Below are positions 9,910 through 20,470 of a stretch of 64,000 bases of DNA, piece by piece; position 1 is the stretch's first letter, and each line of letters begins with the position of its first letter. Source of the stretch: Rozella allomycis CSF55 (taxonomy: Eukaryota > Rozellomycota). The stretch is taken from contig KE561047.1 in the NCBI GenBank assembly GCA_000442015.1, positions 141,341 to 205,340 of the forward strand. The letters run 5' to 3'. A model generated the notes under the pieces. It saw nothing but the letters and a program-made list of their open reading frames with translations. It was not told the DNA's origin and did not search any database. Both the position numbers and the translations under genes were made by a program.

Positions 9910-12113
9910 TTATGCTTTTCTTTCTGGACTCTCAATTTCGTTTAATATGTTTTCCATGTCCACTCTAAACGCATTGTTATTTTCTTTAAGAGCGATGAAA
10001 TTGGGCATGTCTTCTTTGACACTCTTCATCGTTACTTTGAATTCTTTATCCAGCACGATCTTTTTAGACACATTGGACTTCTTTTCGCTAGATAATTTGC
10101 AAAATGCATTATATACCGCATGATTTCGTTCAACGCCAGTGCTTCCATTTCCAATTCCATGCGTTCCCCTTGATATTTACTACCCACTAGGGAAGATTGT
10201 ACTGGTGGAATCGAAAATGGCGTGTACATATTTTTTAGTTTACTTTCGGTTTGCTCGCTCGTTACTTGGCTATCCTTTGAATCATCCTCTGTAGTCATTC
10301 TATTCATGTCTTTATCGATATCATCCGGCATTTCTGATTCCAAGTCCCTCGTTTCTGATACTGCAAATGAATATTCAGTCATTTCAGGATCATTTACGAA
10401 ACTCTTATCTTCAGGAACATCCACTAATTTGTCACTAATATATTTTTAGTGTATTTTATTACAGTGCGTCCATGACAGATTCTGGATTATTGTTCATGTC
10501 ACCTACTTTGGATGATCCGCGCATTTTAATGGCATTTCTATTGAGAAACTTAATTTGCTCTTTAGTCAATTCTTTGAATATTGTATCAGGATTTTCCTAC
10601 TAATTTTGATTTGATAAATATACCTTTAATCCTTCATAAAACTCCTCCCCGACTTCTTCAATAATAACTTCGCCTATTCGAGGAAACAACTCAATAAGGT
10701 GCTTTTTTTAAATTGATATATTTTTTTACCAGCAAAGTGTCAACAGCATTCATCTGACTTTCTTGATTAGCAACATTTGAAATGCAACTAAGCAGACCGC
10801 TTACCGCTTGGTACTCGACCATTTTCTCTGCAAGATCCTGTGAATACACTGCCATTGCTCTTTCTTTTTACAATGCGTTCTATTTTACCCTAAAAGTTTA
10901 GCGCAGCATGCCTGCTGTGTATAGGACGCTAATAAATTATCATTCTTCATAAGTTCTGTTTCTATCCATTTCCCATCATTCATTGTTCTCGTTTTTACTT
11001 GATCACCTGTTGCCTCATGATTGACATCGGTCATTGTTTTCAGCCGGCTAATTAGTTGAGTTAATATTAGATCCTGAAGGTTTGGTCTCTTTACTAAATC
11101 TTTTAGAAGCTCACATCCTTTGTTGAAAATCAAAAGCGTCGGTACCTTCATACTGTACCTCGTAATAACTATTTCTGAGAAGTCCTAAAGTGGCATCGAC
11201 AATAGAACTATGGACTGTATTGATACTGAACTGATATCATCATCTATATAGTATATTACTATCAAATTCCTCAGGGCCTGACATGAAAGCTGCAATGCTT
11301 GAGGTGATGCAGCATTACTTGTTATAATTGAAATAAATGCCTTATATACTTGAGGAAGAAATTTGTTTGTGCCCTATTTGTTTTAGTATTGCCACTTACA
11401 CTTGACAGCAAAAGCAGCGTTTCTTTAGCGAAACGACATCCGGTTTCATTTTTGCATTTACTCAAATAGTCAGCAATTGCCTTGACGCCATAACATTCAC
11501 AAATGAATTCTCGATACTGAATGCCAATTTTGGCTATGTCTCTTAACAATCTCATTGCTTCGCTTTTATCCAACTTAAATAAAGTCAGAACAAGTTTATA
11601 CGTCTTTAGTTTGAGCTATCGCTATAATCTCCAACAAGGTAAATATCCCGCCAACTTCCAAAAACTCTTGTAAAAATTGATTCCCGCCAGGCGCGGCGAC
11701 AAATGTGCGAATAGCGGCTATTTGAATTGCAAGATTGTATCTCAGCAAGTACCTAAATAAATATTCTAATTGTGCTTCTTTTACGTCAATCTTAACCACG
11801 CAGTAATTCTTGTTAGGAAAAGACTTCCACCACCATATAACTCAGCATCAATTTCTAGCGCCGTTCTGTTGTCATTGAATTCGACAAAATCCTTTAAAAT
11901 CATTTCTCTAATGTTCTTCCCTCCCTTATATTTTATTTAAAGAAGAATTACTTTATCCCAAGTCTTCATTAGCCTCATAAAATCATTGGCATTCATGCAT
12001 CGTTGAAATTTTGGTTTTGCTCTCCTTTCTAAACTTTCGTTTACTATATATTTCAGATTCCAATCCCCTATAGGTCTTGCCTTTGTTTCTTTAAAATAGC
12101 TATTCTTTATCAT
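9910..12113 (-). CDS. ARMH1-like armadillo-type helical protein with C-terminal extension
   Basis: Many small exons on the minus strand join through introns of about 24-30 nt. The N-terminal half matches what I know of animal ARMH1 (C1orf228): TWDKGGKNIREMILKDF, LYGGGSLFLTRITAWLRLT, FLEVGGIFTLLEII and ICECYGVKAIADYL. The region EEVGEEFYEGL matches the ARMH1 C-terminal part. A 28-nt intron near 10445 then links to a further acidic segment (from DVPEDKSFVN) ending RKA at 9910, absent from animal ARMH1. ARMH1 is poorly characterised; its phylogenetic link to ciliated organisms is plausible but is inference here. The exact middle exon borders (10600-11600) are only approximate. Confidence 0.65.
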
Positions 12114-12531
12114 CGCCTGGAAACCATTATATTGTAAACAATCCCTTCATTTAAACTAACGTATATAACTGGGGCGCATGTGTTTTCCCTGGTAATATGT
12201 TAACAAAATCCGAAATCGATTGATGAAATTTAGGTTGGAAATAAAAACATCTACAATAGTTTAACCTAAAAGTGACTTCTGTCGATATGTTTTATATGAA
12301 TTCACTCTAATAAATGCAATTATGGATTAAATATGAAATTAAGTAAGCTTTTTAAAGATTGAAACAATGAAGTCTGCATTCTAGTAATTCTTGATGTAAA
12401 CGTCTGAAAATTACACCCAAAATGTATTATATTTCTGACATTCGAATAAAGCGCATATATGTTTACATCAATATCAAAATTTTCATGCTTCTAAATTGCC
12501 ACAGCCAAATTCACTCAGCCACATTTTTTTC
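12114..12531. other. Divergent promoter region, no gene seen
   Basis: About 420 AT-rich bases between the start codons of the ARMH1-like gene (minus) and the Nopp140-like gene (plus). No coding signal; presumably a shared bidirectional promoter. Confidence 0.45.
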
Positions 12532-14340
12532 ATGGATAGAAAACAAAAATTGTTTATTTTGTATTCTATTGAACAATATTTGAAAAGCAACGGATATGGT
12601 GAAGCAGCGTCCAAAATAAGAAAAAGTTGTGAAGATATATCAAAGCTTGAGAATAAGAATGAGATTCTTGAGCTTATCAAGTATACTTTGGAGCAACTTG
12701 GAATGAGTGAGGAGGCGAAAATGATAGAAATTGGGAAAGAAAAAATGGACGTTGATAGCAGTTCATCTGAGAGCGATAGTTCTAGTAGCTCAAGCTCCTC
12801 TAGCAGCTCGTCTTCAAGTGACTCTGATAGCGATAGTTCGTCTAGTTCTAGCAGCTCTAGTTCATCTGATTCTGATTCATCAAGCTCTAGCAGTTCTAGC
12901 TCTTCAAGCGATAGTGATTCTGATAGTAGTTCATCTAGCTCTAGCTCATCAAGCTCTAGCTCTAGCTCATCAAGCTCTAGTTCCAGTTCATCATCATCTA
13001 GCTCTAGTTCATCATCTAGTTCCAGCTCATCTTCTTCATCATCTAGTTCTAGCTCATCATCCAGCTCTTCTTCATCAAGTGACAGTGACTCTAGCAGTGA
13101 TTCTGACAGTGACTCTGATAGCGACTCTGAAGGTGAAAAGCCAAATGAAGTGAAGGATAAAACTGTCGACGGTGTTAAAGACGTTGAAATGAAGGTTGAC
13201 GAGGAAAGTAGCAGCGATAGTGATGCTGATGATGAATCTGAGCATTCAGATAAGAACAATAAGAAGGCTGACTCTGATTCTGATAGCAGTGATTCTGATA
13301 GCAGTGATTCTGATAGTAGTGATTCGGACAGTAGTGACTCTGAGGAGGAAAAGAAGGATGAAAAGATAGAGGAAAAGGATGAAAAGGAAGCGAAAAAAGA
13401 GGAAAGCAGCTCAAGTGAGAGTTCCAGCAGTGATAGCAGTTCAAGTGAGGAAGAAAAGAAAGATGATAAAAAGGAAGATAGTAGCTCTTCAAGCTCTTCA
13501 AGTGATAGTTCTAGTAGCGATGATAGTTCAAGTGAAGAAGAGAAAAAGGAAGAAAAGAAGGAAGACAAAGAAGAAAGCAAAAAGGAAGAAAGTAGCTCTT
13601 CTAGTGATAGCTCTTCAAGTGATAGCGATGATAGTTCAAGTCAAGGAGAGAAAAAGGAAGAAAAGAAGGAAGACAAGGAAGAAAGCAAAAAAGAAGAAAG
13701 TAGCTCTTCAAGTGATAGCTCCAGTAGTGATGATAGCTCTAGCGACGAAGAAAAGAAAGAAGAAAAGAAGGCAGAGAGCGACAGTTCAAGTGATGATAGT
13801 TCAAGTGAAAGTTCTTCTAGTGATGACAGTTCAAGTGAAGAAGAAAAGAAGAAAGAAAGCTCTAGCTCTAGTTCTAGTGACAGCTCAGAATCAGAAGAAG
13901 AAAAGAAGGCGGAAGAGAAAAAGGAATCATCTGGTTCTGAAAGTGAATCATCATCCGATAGTGAATCTTCTGAATCTGATAGCAAAGATGAAATGGAAAA
14001 ATCATTTATAAATGAGAATGGAAAAAGAGTGAAGAGCTTTGAGACCCCAATAAAGAAAGCTGAAGAGAATGAAAACAAAAAGAGAAAGACTAAATCACTG
14101 CCAGCGACTCCATTTAAAAGAGTTGACGCTACAAAGGTTGTTGTTCCAGAGAAACTAAAAGATAATTCATTTAATGCCAAGAAGGGAGCATTTGGATCTT
14201 ATGGAGAGAAAGCAAATGAGAAATTATCCAAAGTTAGAGGAAAAGATTTTAGACATGAAAAGAATAAAAAGAAAAGAGGATCTTACAAGGGTGGTGAAAT
14301 AGATCAAGGTGTTCATTCCATTGCTTTTGATTCAGATTAG
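12532..14340 (+). CDS. Nopp140/SRP40-type nucleolar phosphoprotein
   Basis: Intronless, about 602 codons from ATG ([10 protein letters not shown]). The N terminus is a LisH-like helix pair ([20 protein letters not shown]). Residues ~75-500 are an extreme low-complexity region of Ser runs alternating with Asp/Glu and later Lys/Glu blocks, ideal casein kinase 2 substrate sequence. The C terminus carries the SRP40 C-terminal domain: [50 protein letters not shown]. This family chaperones snoRNPs and links nucleolus and coiled bodies. Domain order matches yeast Srp40 and animal NOLC1. Slippage-prone repeats may make the assembled length unreliable. Confidence 0.9.
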   Translation: MDRKQKLFILYSIEQYLKSNGYGEAASKIRKSCEDISKLENKNEILELIKYTLEQLGMSEEAKMIEIGKEKMDVDSSSSESDSSSSSSSSSSSSSSDSDSDSSSSSSSSSSSDSDSSSSSSSSSSSDSDSDSSSSSSSSSSSSSSSSSSSSSSSSSSSSSSSSSSSSSSSSSSSSSSSSSSSSDSDSSSDSDSDSDSDSEGEKPNEVKDKTVDGVKDVEMKVDEESSSDSDADDESEHSDKNNKKADSDSDSSDSDSSDSDSSDSDSSDSEEEKKDEKIEEKDEKEAKKEESSSSESSSSDSSSSEEEKKDDKKEDSSSSSSSSDSSSSDDSSSEEEKKEEKKEDKEESKKEESSSSSDSSSSDSDDSSSQGEKKEEKKEDKEESKKEESSSSSDSSSSDDSSSDEEKKEEKKAESDSSSDDSSSESSSSDDSSSEEEKKKESSSSSSSDSSESEEEKKAEEKKESSGSESESSSDSESSESDSKDEMEKSFINENGKRVKSFETPIKKAEENENKKRKTKSLPATPFKRVDATKVVVPEKLKDNSFNAKKGAFGSYGEKANEKLSKVRGKDFRHEKNKKKRGSYKGGEIDQGVHSIAFDSD

Positions 14341-14381
14341 TTTCTTTAAATAAAATGCATTCAATTTATTTAAGTTTAATT

Positions 14382-15980
14382 TTAATTTCTTCCAAATCCT
14401 GTAGTTTGAGCTCTTTCGTATGATCCCCTGTTAGATCCAAAGTACTTTGATGCACTTCCTTGATTGCTTCTTCCAAATCCACTTTGTGTGAATGTTGGTT
14501 TTCTGTTATATCTATCAATGTTAAACACTTTAAATAATCTATTAGATGATGATGACATTGAATTCAAAGCCTTTTCTCTTAATTCTTTTGGTACTTCAAT
14601 TCCACCTTCTTGTAAAACGTTAATCAAATCTTTAATCATCCCATAATCCTTCTGTGTTATAAATGTATGTGAATCCCCTGTTCTATCTGTACCTCTCGCT
14701 GTTCTTCCAATTCTATGAATGTAATTATCAACAAACAATGGCATATCATAATTAAACACAGCTTTAATAGATGGAATATCTAATCCACGGGCTGCAATAT
14801 CTGTAGCTACCAACACTTGCAATGAATTCTTTCTAAACCCTTCCAACGTTGTTTGTCTTTTAGCCTGACTCAAATCTCCATGAATCGCTTGACTCTTAAT
14901 CCCCTTAACGTTCAATTCATACGCAACTTCATCGCATTGTTTCTTTGCATTACAAAATATAATTGATTTCTCTTCTTTGTACAACTTCAATTTATCAATC
15001 AACAATTTCATCTTTTCTTCATTCGAAACAAAATGAAAATTTTGATTCACTCGTTTATTCGCCATCAATTCATCACTTCCAACTACAATCCTTGTCGTGT
15101 CTCTTCCTAAATACTCTTCTGCTAAATGTCTAACATCCTTGGGCCATGTTGCACTCCACATAATCGTCTGTTTACTTTCTGGCAACTTTTCATTAATCTC
15201 ATCTAATTGTGGTTTAAATCCCTTGTTCATCCCTACATCAAATCTTACCATATCCAACATTCTATCAGCTTCATCTACAATCAACATCTTCACCTTGCTC
15301 AAATCACAACTTCCCTCACTAATCAACTGTGCTATCCTCCCAGGGCACGCTACAACAATATCAACCCCCATCTCAAACTTCCTCTTATCCATCATCACAC
15401 TAGTCCCTCCATAAAACATATCTGTTATAAATCCACATGAAGCAGCCATCGGCCCAATCACGCTAGCAACCTGCTGACACAACTCTCGCGTCGGCGTCAG
15501 CACTATCGCCTGCGGTTTCGCTACCCTCTCCCTGCTCTTCTCCAATTTCAGCACAAGCGGCAGCCCAAAACTCAGTGTTTTGCCTATTCACCCACAAAAA
15601 CCAATTTACCTCCACCAGTCTCGGCAACTCCAACTACATTCTTGCCTTCCATCACCACAGGCCATCCAACCGCCTGGATTGGCGTCGGCTTGGTTATATT
15701 CTGTTTCGCCAAATACCCAACGAGCTTCTCTGGAATCCCCGCCTCTACAAAATCATTATACACCCTATATTCACTCCAATTGATACCTACTTTGGCTGCG
15801 CATTGTAAAACTTTATACTATGCTTTGCTAGAAACTCGGCACAATCGCTACTAGCCGCATACAAGAATCGACCTGTCATCAATCACAACATATCTTACTC
15901 GAATGGAAACACCGGCGAAATGATATCATCATGTTCATCTTGGCAAGGGTCTCCATTTCCTGAATAGGTAACAATTTCAT
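14382..15980 (-). CDS. DEAD-box RNA helicase, probably mitochondrial
   Basis: Three 26-nt introns (one at 15584-15609) give a 506-residue protein. Motifs in order: Q motif ITKPTPIQ, motif I AETGGGKT, Ia PTRELCQQ, Ib [51 protein letters not shown]. The helicase core is closest in style to the DDX5/Dbp2 group. The N-terminal exon reads [17 protein letters not shown], an Arg/Ser-rich amphipathic stretch typical of a mitochondrial presequence, so a role in organellar RNA folding or splicing is likely by inference. Three Met codons compete as start; the first gives MKLLPIQEM. The C-terminal tail is Gly/Arg/Ser-rich, as in RNA chaperone helicases. Confidence 0.9.
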
Positions 15981-16250
15981 TTCTGAAATTTACTCGTATA
16001 TTACACATAATTCAAATAACAATACCAAAATAATCTTACATTTTATTCTTTCTTTATCAGCAGCTTATTCTACATCTTGATTATGTAGATTAAATATTCG
16101 CCAGCCACAAATGGAATTTCCACTTTTCGCCCGAGTAATACATTTCCCTCATCCTTATAGTTTCCAGAATTGCACCAGTACATTTACACAACCACCACTA
16201 ACCTCCAAGTCTCACTGCAGTCCCCAGAACCCAACTTTCCATCATCGTCC

Positions 16251-16748
16251 ATGATAAAGCCAGATCTCCCAGCGTTACAAGGATACCTCTACAAAAAGAC
16301 CAAAAAAGTTAAAAACAAGTGGGAAAAACGCATATTCGCGCTAGAAAACGGGTGCCTTTCTTACCTGCGGAAAAACGAGAAACAAGTAAAGGCGCAACTG
16401 TCCGTGGAATCTATCGTCAATATTCAAGTGTACCAGAAACCTGCAAACAAACTATCTGCTGTCGTCAGGCGCAAGTCATTGTATTATTTCGATGTCGAAT
16501 ATCCTGGAAACGTTTATAGACTCGCGGCAAAGGTAACATTATTTAATTGTTGTTATCAGACGCCGGAAATGAGGAATAGTTGGGTCGCGGCACTCAATAA
16601 TTCTAGATTGCTTTTGACAGAAGGATTATGGCAGCAGAATTCTATTATAAAGATGGTTGTAGATAACGATACCTCTATTGATGACGATAACAGCGAGAAT
16701 CACCAAGAAGTAACGACTTGTGGATTAGAAGCACTTGTAATCACGTAA
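16251..16748 (+). CDS. PH-domain protein
   Basis: Two exons with a 27-nt intron (16533-16559) that is stop-free and a multiple of three, so a naive frame reads through it. Spliced length is 156 residues. A single pleckstrin homology domain fills most of it: LQGYLYKKTKKVKNKWEKRIFAL at the start, basic patch in the first loop, and the closing helix with the invariant Trp (MRNSWVAALNNS). The start is the ATG before IKPDLPALQG; upstream sequence has no Met. PH domains usually bind phosphoinositides at membranes; lipid specificity cannot be told. The acidic C-terminal tail is unassigned. Confidence 0.85.
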   Translation: MIKPDLPALQGYLYKKTKKVKNKWEKRIFALENGCLSYLRKNEKQVKAQLSVESIVNIQVYQKPANKLSAVVRRKSLYYFDVEYPGNVYRLAAKVTLFNCCYQTPEMRNSWVAALNNSRLLLTEGLWQQNSIIKMVVDNDTSIDDDNSENHQEVTTCGLEALVIT

Positions 16749-16874
16749 TAATAAAAACAAAAAATATTTCACAAAACCCTTGTGTAAATAAAGACTAAAA
16801 TTAAAAGTAAATACCGATTTCATTAAAAATAAGTTAAAAAGCATAAAACGAATAAAGTATTGAATCTAAAAAAA

Positions 16875-16946
16875 GGGCTCCGCCGAGGATTGAACTCGGG
16901 ACCTCTCACACCCAAAGCGAGAATCATACCACTAGACCACGAAGCC
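16875..16946 (-). tRNA. tRNA-Pro (anticodon TGG)
   Basis: On the minus strand the acceptor stem GGCTTCG pairs with CGGAGCC. The anticodon arm is CTCGC-TTTGGGT-GTGAG with TGG, the T arm CCGAGTTCAATCCTCGG. Overall it is very close to the standard eukaryotic tRNA-Pro. No intron. Confidence 0.95.
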
Positions 16947-17122
16947 AGTTGACAGTACATATCTGTTGTTATATTTGTAATAAACCTGTTTCTGACTCAT
17001 CCAAGATCCCTTCCTAATGTGAATAGCATGGATTAGAATCAGATTTTCGAGATCATGTGAATTTTGAAAGTCTGAACAATTGTCAATTAAATCAAATTAT
17101 ATCACAATTTTCAAAACTTCAA

Positions 17123-18506
17123 ATGATTGGATTTTTGTTTTTACTCATTAAAATAACTGGTCATCACGCTTTCTTCAGTATATTGGGATTATTAAGAATT
17201 TTCTACATTCAAATATTTGACGATTCGTATGAATTAACGGGAATAGATGTCTGGTTACTGATTGAAATTGTGTTTTCGATATACAGGTTTGTGAAATTAA
17301 AGGATTATATTTCTCGGGGATTAGAACATTTGCCAGAAGCAGAAATGTGTGTCATGGATAACGTCTGGAATGAAACTGAAATTCATGAAACTCCTGAATC
17401 TATTTTTCCGCCGTGGTTTTGTAATACTGAATTGAAGAGACTTAAAAGCGATGATTTCAGAAGGTTTTTTTCAAGAATGATGTGTCATAAGAACTACGAA
17501 AGGTTGGATGCAAAAAAGGCCGCGGTCGTGGATTTACTGGTTAATAAAACAGTCAATCACTTGAAGATAATAAATGAACAACCAATTAATGATGACAATG
17601 CAAAAATGCTTTCTTTCACATTCGACGATCCTGTAGTTTTTCACAAGCCATTGGTTTTTTACTTGGTAATTACTTGAAATCATATTTAAAGATTATTGCA
17701 TTTTTAAGGAGTTTGCAAATCTTTATTATGAAAACATTTATGGGTTTTAATGCCAAAAAAGGGCAAGGAATGCAAGTTTTTTATAAAATGGCAGCCCCGT
17801 CAAATATTAAACAAGCTGACACTTTTGTATTCTTTCATGGATTAGGAATTGGGTTAATATCATATATGCCTTTTATCCGTGGCCTAAAAGACAATTTTCC
17901 TCACGCGAACATAGTTTTTGTTGAGAATTTCTCTTACGCTATGAGATTGGTTCCAGTCTTTACATTGCCTAAAACCTTCACCTCAGATCTGATGAAAATT
18001 CTTAAACATATAAATGTTACAGAAGTGATCGCCATTGGTCATTCAATGGGTTCATCTGCCGTTTGTTGGCTAGACCTATTTTATCCAGAGTTTATAAAGA
18101 AGAGAGTTTTTATAGACCCGGTTTGTTTCGGCCTCTGGAGTCACGACGTGACATACAATGCAATCTATCGACACCCCTCGAATTTGAATCAATTGATCAT
18201 CAAATTTGCAGCGACTGAATTTGGAATTTCAATTTTTCTTCAAAGATATTTTGTGTGGTAAAAATGACAAGTTTCAAACAAAGGTTTCAATCTACATACT
18301 TCACAAGAACACTTCCAAAAAACTACATAACGTACATTTGCGAATTAGACCAAATAATTAATGTACCATACATATTACAGTATTTATATGCTCATAAATC
18401 TGAACTTGACCGCGTCGTTTTAATTGAAGAATATCATCATGGGGAGGTTTTTACTCGTGAAATGCAGCACAAACTAATTCAGGATCTAGTGAAGGAATTT
18501 AAATGA
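17123..18506 (+). CDS. Alpha/beta hydrolase, membrane-anchored
   Basis: Two 26-nt introns; 443 residues. The N terminus (MIGFLFLLIKI onward) is hydrophobic, a likely membrane anchor. The catalytic half shows the oxyanion segment FFHGLGIGL, the nucleophile elbow GHSMGSS with Ser as nucleophile, and a late His in YHHGEVF as the probable catalytic base; the acid is likely in the DPVCFG region. The substrate is unknown: lipase, esterase and acyltransferase are all possible. The longer upstream frame starts with GTG, so the ATG at 17123 was chosen. A broken copy of exons 2-3 lies at 27.5-28.6 kb. Confidence 0.82.
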
Positions 18507-18655
18507 ATTCATTAATAAATTTTGGCTTCAAAAATATTTGCCAAGCAAAACATTAAATTTTCTGTTGAAAGGTCAAAGACTCAAACGCAATATTTGTGTC
18601 TTGTGGAAATTTCGGAACAGAAATTGAAATAGGGCGGGTTTCCAAGCCACTTAAA

Positions 18656-19249
18656 ATGGTTATATCCCCTACACACAATAATCCCACATATTCCGACACT
18701 TGCCAAACGACATCCATCAGTGAAAACTCATTTTCAGATATCGAAAATGACACCAGTGAAATGAAAGTTGACACGGAGTCAAACAAACCCGCAATCCTGC
18801 TTTCTGTTGAAAAACTGGAGAAAGAAAGGCAGCAGAAGCTTCTGGAACTTGAACTACGCAAGGAAGAAGAGTCCAAGAAAATAGAAGAAGGACTTATGAC
18901 CAGATCAAGATCCATTCAGTGGAAGATTGCAATGATTGAAGAAATGAGAATAAAAAAAGAAGAGGAGGAAAAACAAAAACTTTTACGCTTGGAAGAACAA
19001 AGACAAATGGAATTTCTTGAAAAGCAGAGTGAAGCAATAGTCAAGTTCCAACAGAAAGTAAATGAAGAAAAAATGAAATCCTTGAACAAATATTTGCGAA
19101 AAAAAAATCCCGAAATCGTTGCCAATACTCCTTCCATGGCGTCTTTAATTGATGTTAAAGGCGATAATGGTGACATCGACAATGAGAATAAAGAATGCAA
19201 CGTGATATTGGAAACTAAATCATCTGAGTCATGTTGCATTATACTTTAA
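18656..19249 (+). CDS. Coiled-coil protein with C-terminal CaaX box
   Basis: No known family. After an acidic Ser/Thr-rich N terminus there is a long charged coiled coil (about residues 65-155: KLEKERQQKLLELELRKEEE and onward). The protein ends SSESCCIIL, a CaaX box (CIIL) with a further Cys just before it. By the usual rule, X = Leu predicts geranylgeranylation, and the adjacent Cys could be palmitoylated; a peripheral membrane coiled-coil protein is therefore inferred. The frame extends upstream to 18596 only with a GTG; the first ATG is used. An unseen 5' exon is possible. Confidence 0.6.
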   Translation: MVISPTHNNPTYSDTCQTTSISENSFSDIENDTSEMKVDTESNKPAILLSVEKLEKERQQKLLELELRKEEESKKIEEGLMTRSRSIQWKIAMIEEMRIKKEEEEKQKLLRLEEQRQMEFLEKQSEAIVKFQQKVNEEKMKSLNKYLRKKNPEIVANTPSMASLIDVKGDNGDIDNENKECNVILETKSSESCCIIL

Positions 19250-19290
19250 TTAATAAATAATTTTTTGAACTCCTTTAAAGGTGGCTTGTC

Positions 19291-20035
19291 ATGGAAGAAT
19301 TTTTAAAATCGTCTCCGTTCTACGGTTTCCACATATCATCACATGATGAATTAAGAAACACTGAAGATCGTCATAGATGCAACGTTTGCGGTCAACTTGG
19401 CAAGTATTATTGCAAAAATACAAAATGTGGGGTGTCGTATGTCGATATACCAAAAGTGAGACTACCAATATCTCTTGACATGTAAATTACAGCATTATAC
19501 TAATAAAAGAATTAAGCATTCAAGAGAAAAAGACTCCAAATCTACTGCGATACATGCGAAACTCGCTTCACCTTCTGAAACTAACATTTACCTCTTCCCG
19601 GAAGAAGATTTTTCTATAGATAATCCTGAAGAAACACTCTTATTATTCCCCTCAGTGGACGCAAAACCAATATCTCAACTCGACTGTGAAAAGTATAAAA
19701 AGTTGATTGTCATTGATGGCACTTGGAAACAGGCGAAAATGATGGTGAAATCTAATAAGGAAAAGTTTTCCAAAGTCCAAAAAGTTTGCATTCAACAGAA
19801 AGAAACCTTATTTTGGCGGCATCAAAGAGTTAGCAAATATTGTCTTGCCACGATAGAGGCAATATATCATTTCATGATAGAATTCCTCGCCGAGAAAGGT
19901 CAAGATTCTAAATCTGTTGATAATCTTCTCTTCTTTTTCTCTTTCTTCTACAATCGTATTCAAAATCATTATACTACAAATGACATTCCGTTTGTCCGTA
20001 TCCCTGATTATATTAAATATGAAACAAACGAATAA
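19291..20035 (+). CDS. DTWD-domain tRNA-uridine aminocarboxypropyltransferase (DTWD1-like)
   Basis: The family adds the acp3 group to uridines of tRNA (position 20 for DTWD1) using S-adenosylmethionine. Two exons; a 28-nt intron at 19482-19509 joins LPISLD to IIKHSREKDSKSTAIHAKL, the expected family sequence. The N-terminal zinc-type motif CNVCGQLGKYYCKNTKC and the signature DGTWKQA (D-x-TW) are both visible. Length is 238 residues, a little shorter than animal DTWD1. The start ATG lies 40 bases after the previous gene's stop. Confidence 0.88.
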
Positions 20036-20052
20036 ATATGGCTGTATTGTCG

Positions 20053-20442
20053 TTATTGGACAGAGAGTGTATTATAAATTCTGATTTTTAAGAAGAGTGT
20101 TATTGATTTGAAAGAAATCAAAATAAATCGATATTCTTTTTTGGAAAACGAAGTGATTTCACCACTTTCTTCTATCGCATGTAAACGTATCGTGGACGGT
20201 GGACTCCATTTACCGCTCTCTTCCTTTGCGTCATGCATGAATGCATCCAGATTCCTATAATCCTTAACACCTAAAATTAAATTGAAGAATTGAATTTGTG
20301 TTAAAGAGATATGTTGCACTAAGGATGGGTTTAGCGGGCTCCCAGGTTCGTTCACATTCTAGTGAATTCAGAAGTAGTACGACTGGTTGCTCCTTTTCTT
20401 GAAGTCTAAAATGTAAGAGTATTCAGCTTGAAGAACTTCCAT
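20053..20442 (-). CDS. Small unidentified protein, 5' splicing unresolved
   Basis: A 100-codon terminal exon (20355 down to 20053) has no ATG near its start; translation begins after an in-frame stop, just after a possible acceptor (ACTAG). A plausible first exon begins ATGGAAGTTCTTC at 20442, but the obvious intron (about 25 nt) leaves the exons out of frame. Either the start exon is different or there is a sequence error. The product contains KWSPPSTIRLH and a basic hydrophobic tail; no family recognised. It converges on DTWD with an 18-base gap. Confidence 0.4.
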
Positions 20443-20470
20443 TTTGTTTCCTTGACTACAAACTTGAATT

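Noticed and set aside
12483-13580. Long antisense frame (365 codons, Leu/Ser/Glu-rich) opposite the Nopp140-like gene
   Set aside because: It is the mirror of Ser/Asp codon repeats on the plus strand, has no domain, and the plus-strand protein is well supported.
13200-13950. CRISPR-like or satellite array
   Set aside because: The periodicity is coding Ser/Asp repeats in frame; no spacer-repeat structure, and the genome is eukaryotic.
16900-16960. Selenocysteine or suppressor tRNA near 16.9 kb
   Set aside because: The cloverleaf has a normal proline anticodon TGG and standard arm lengths.
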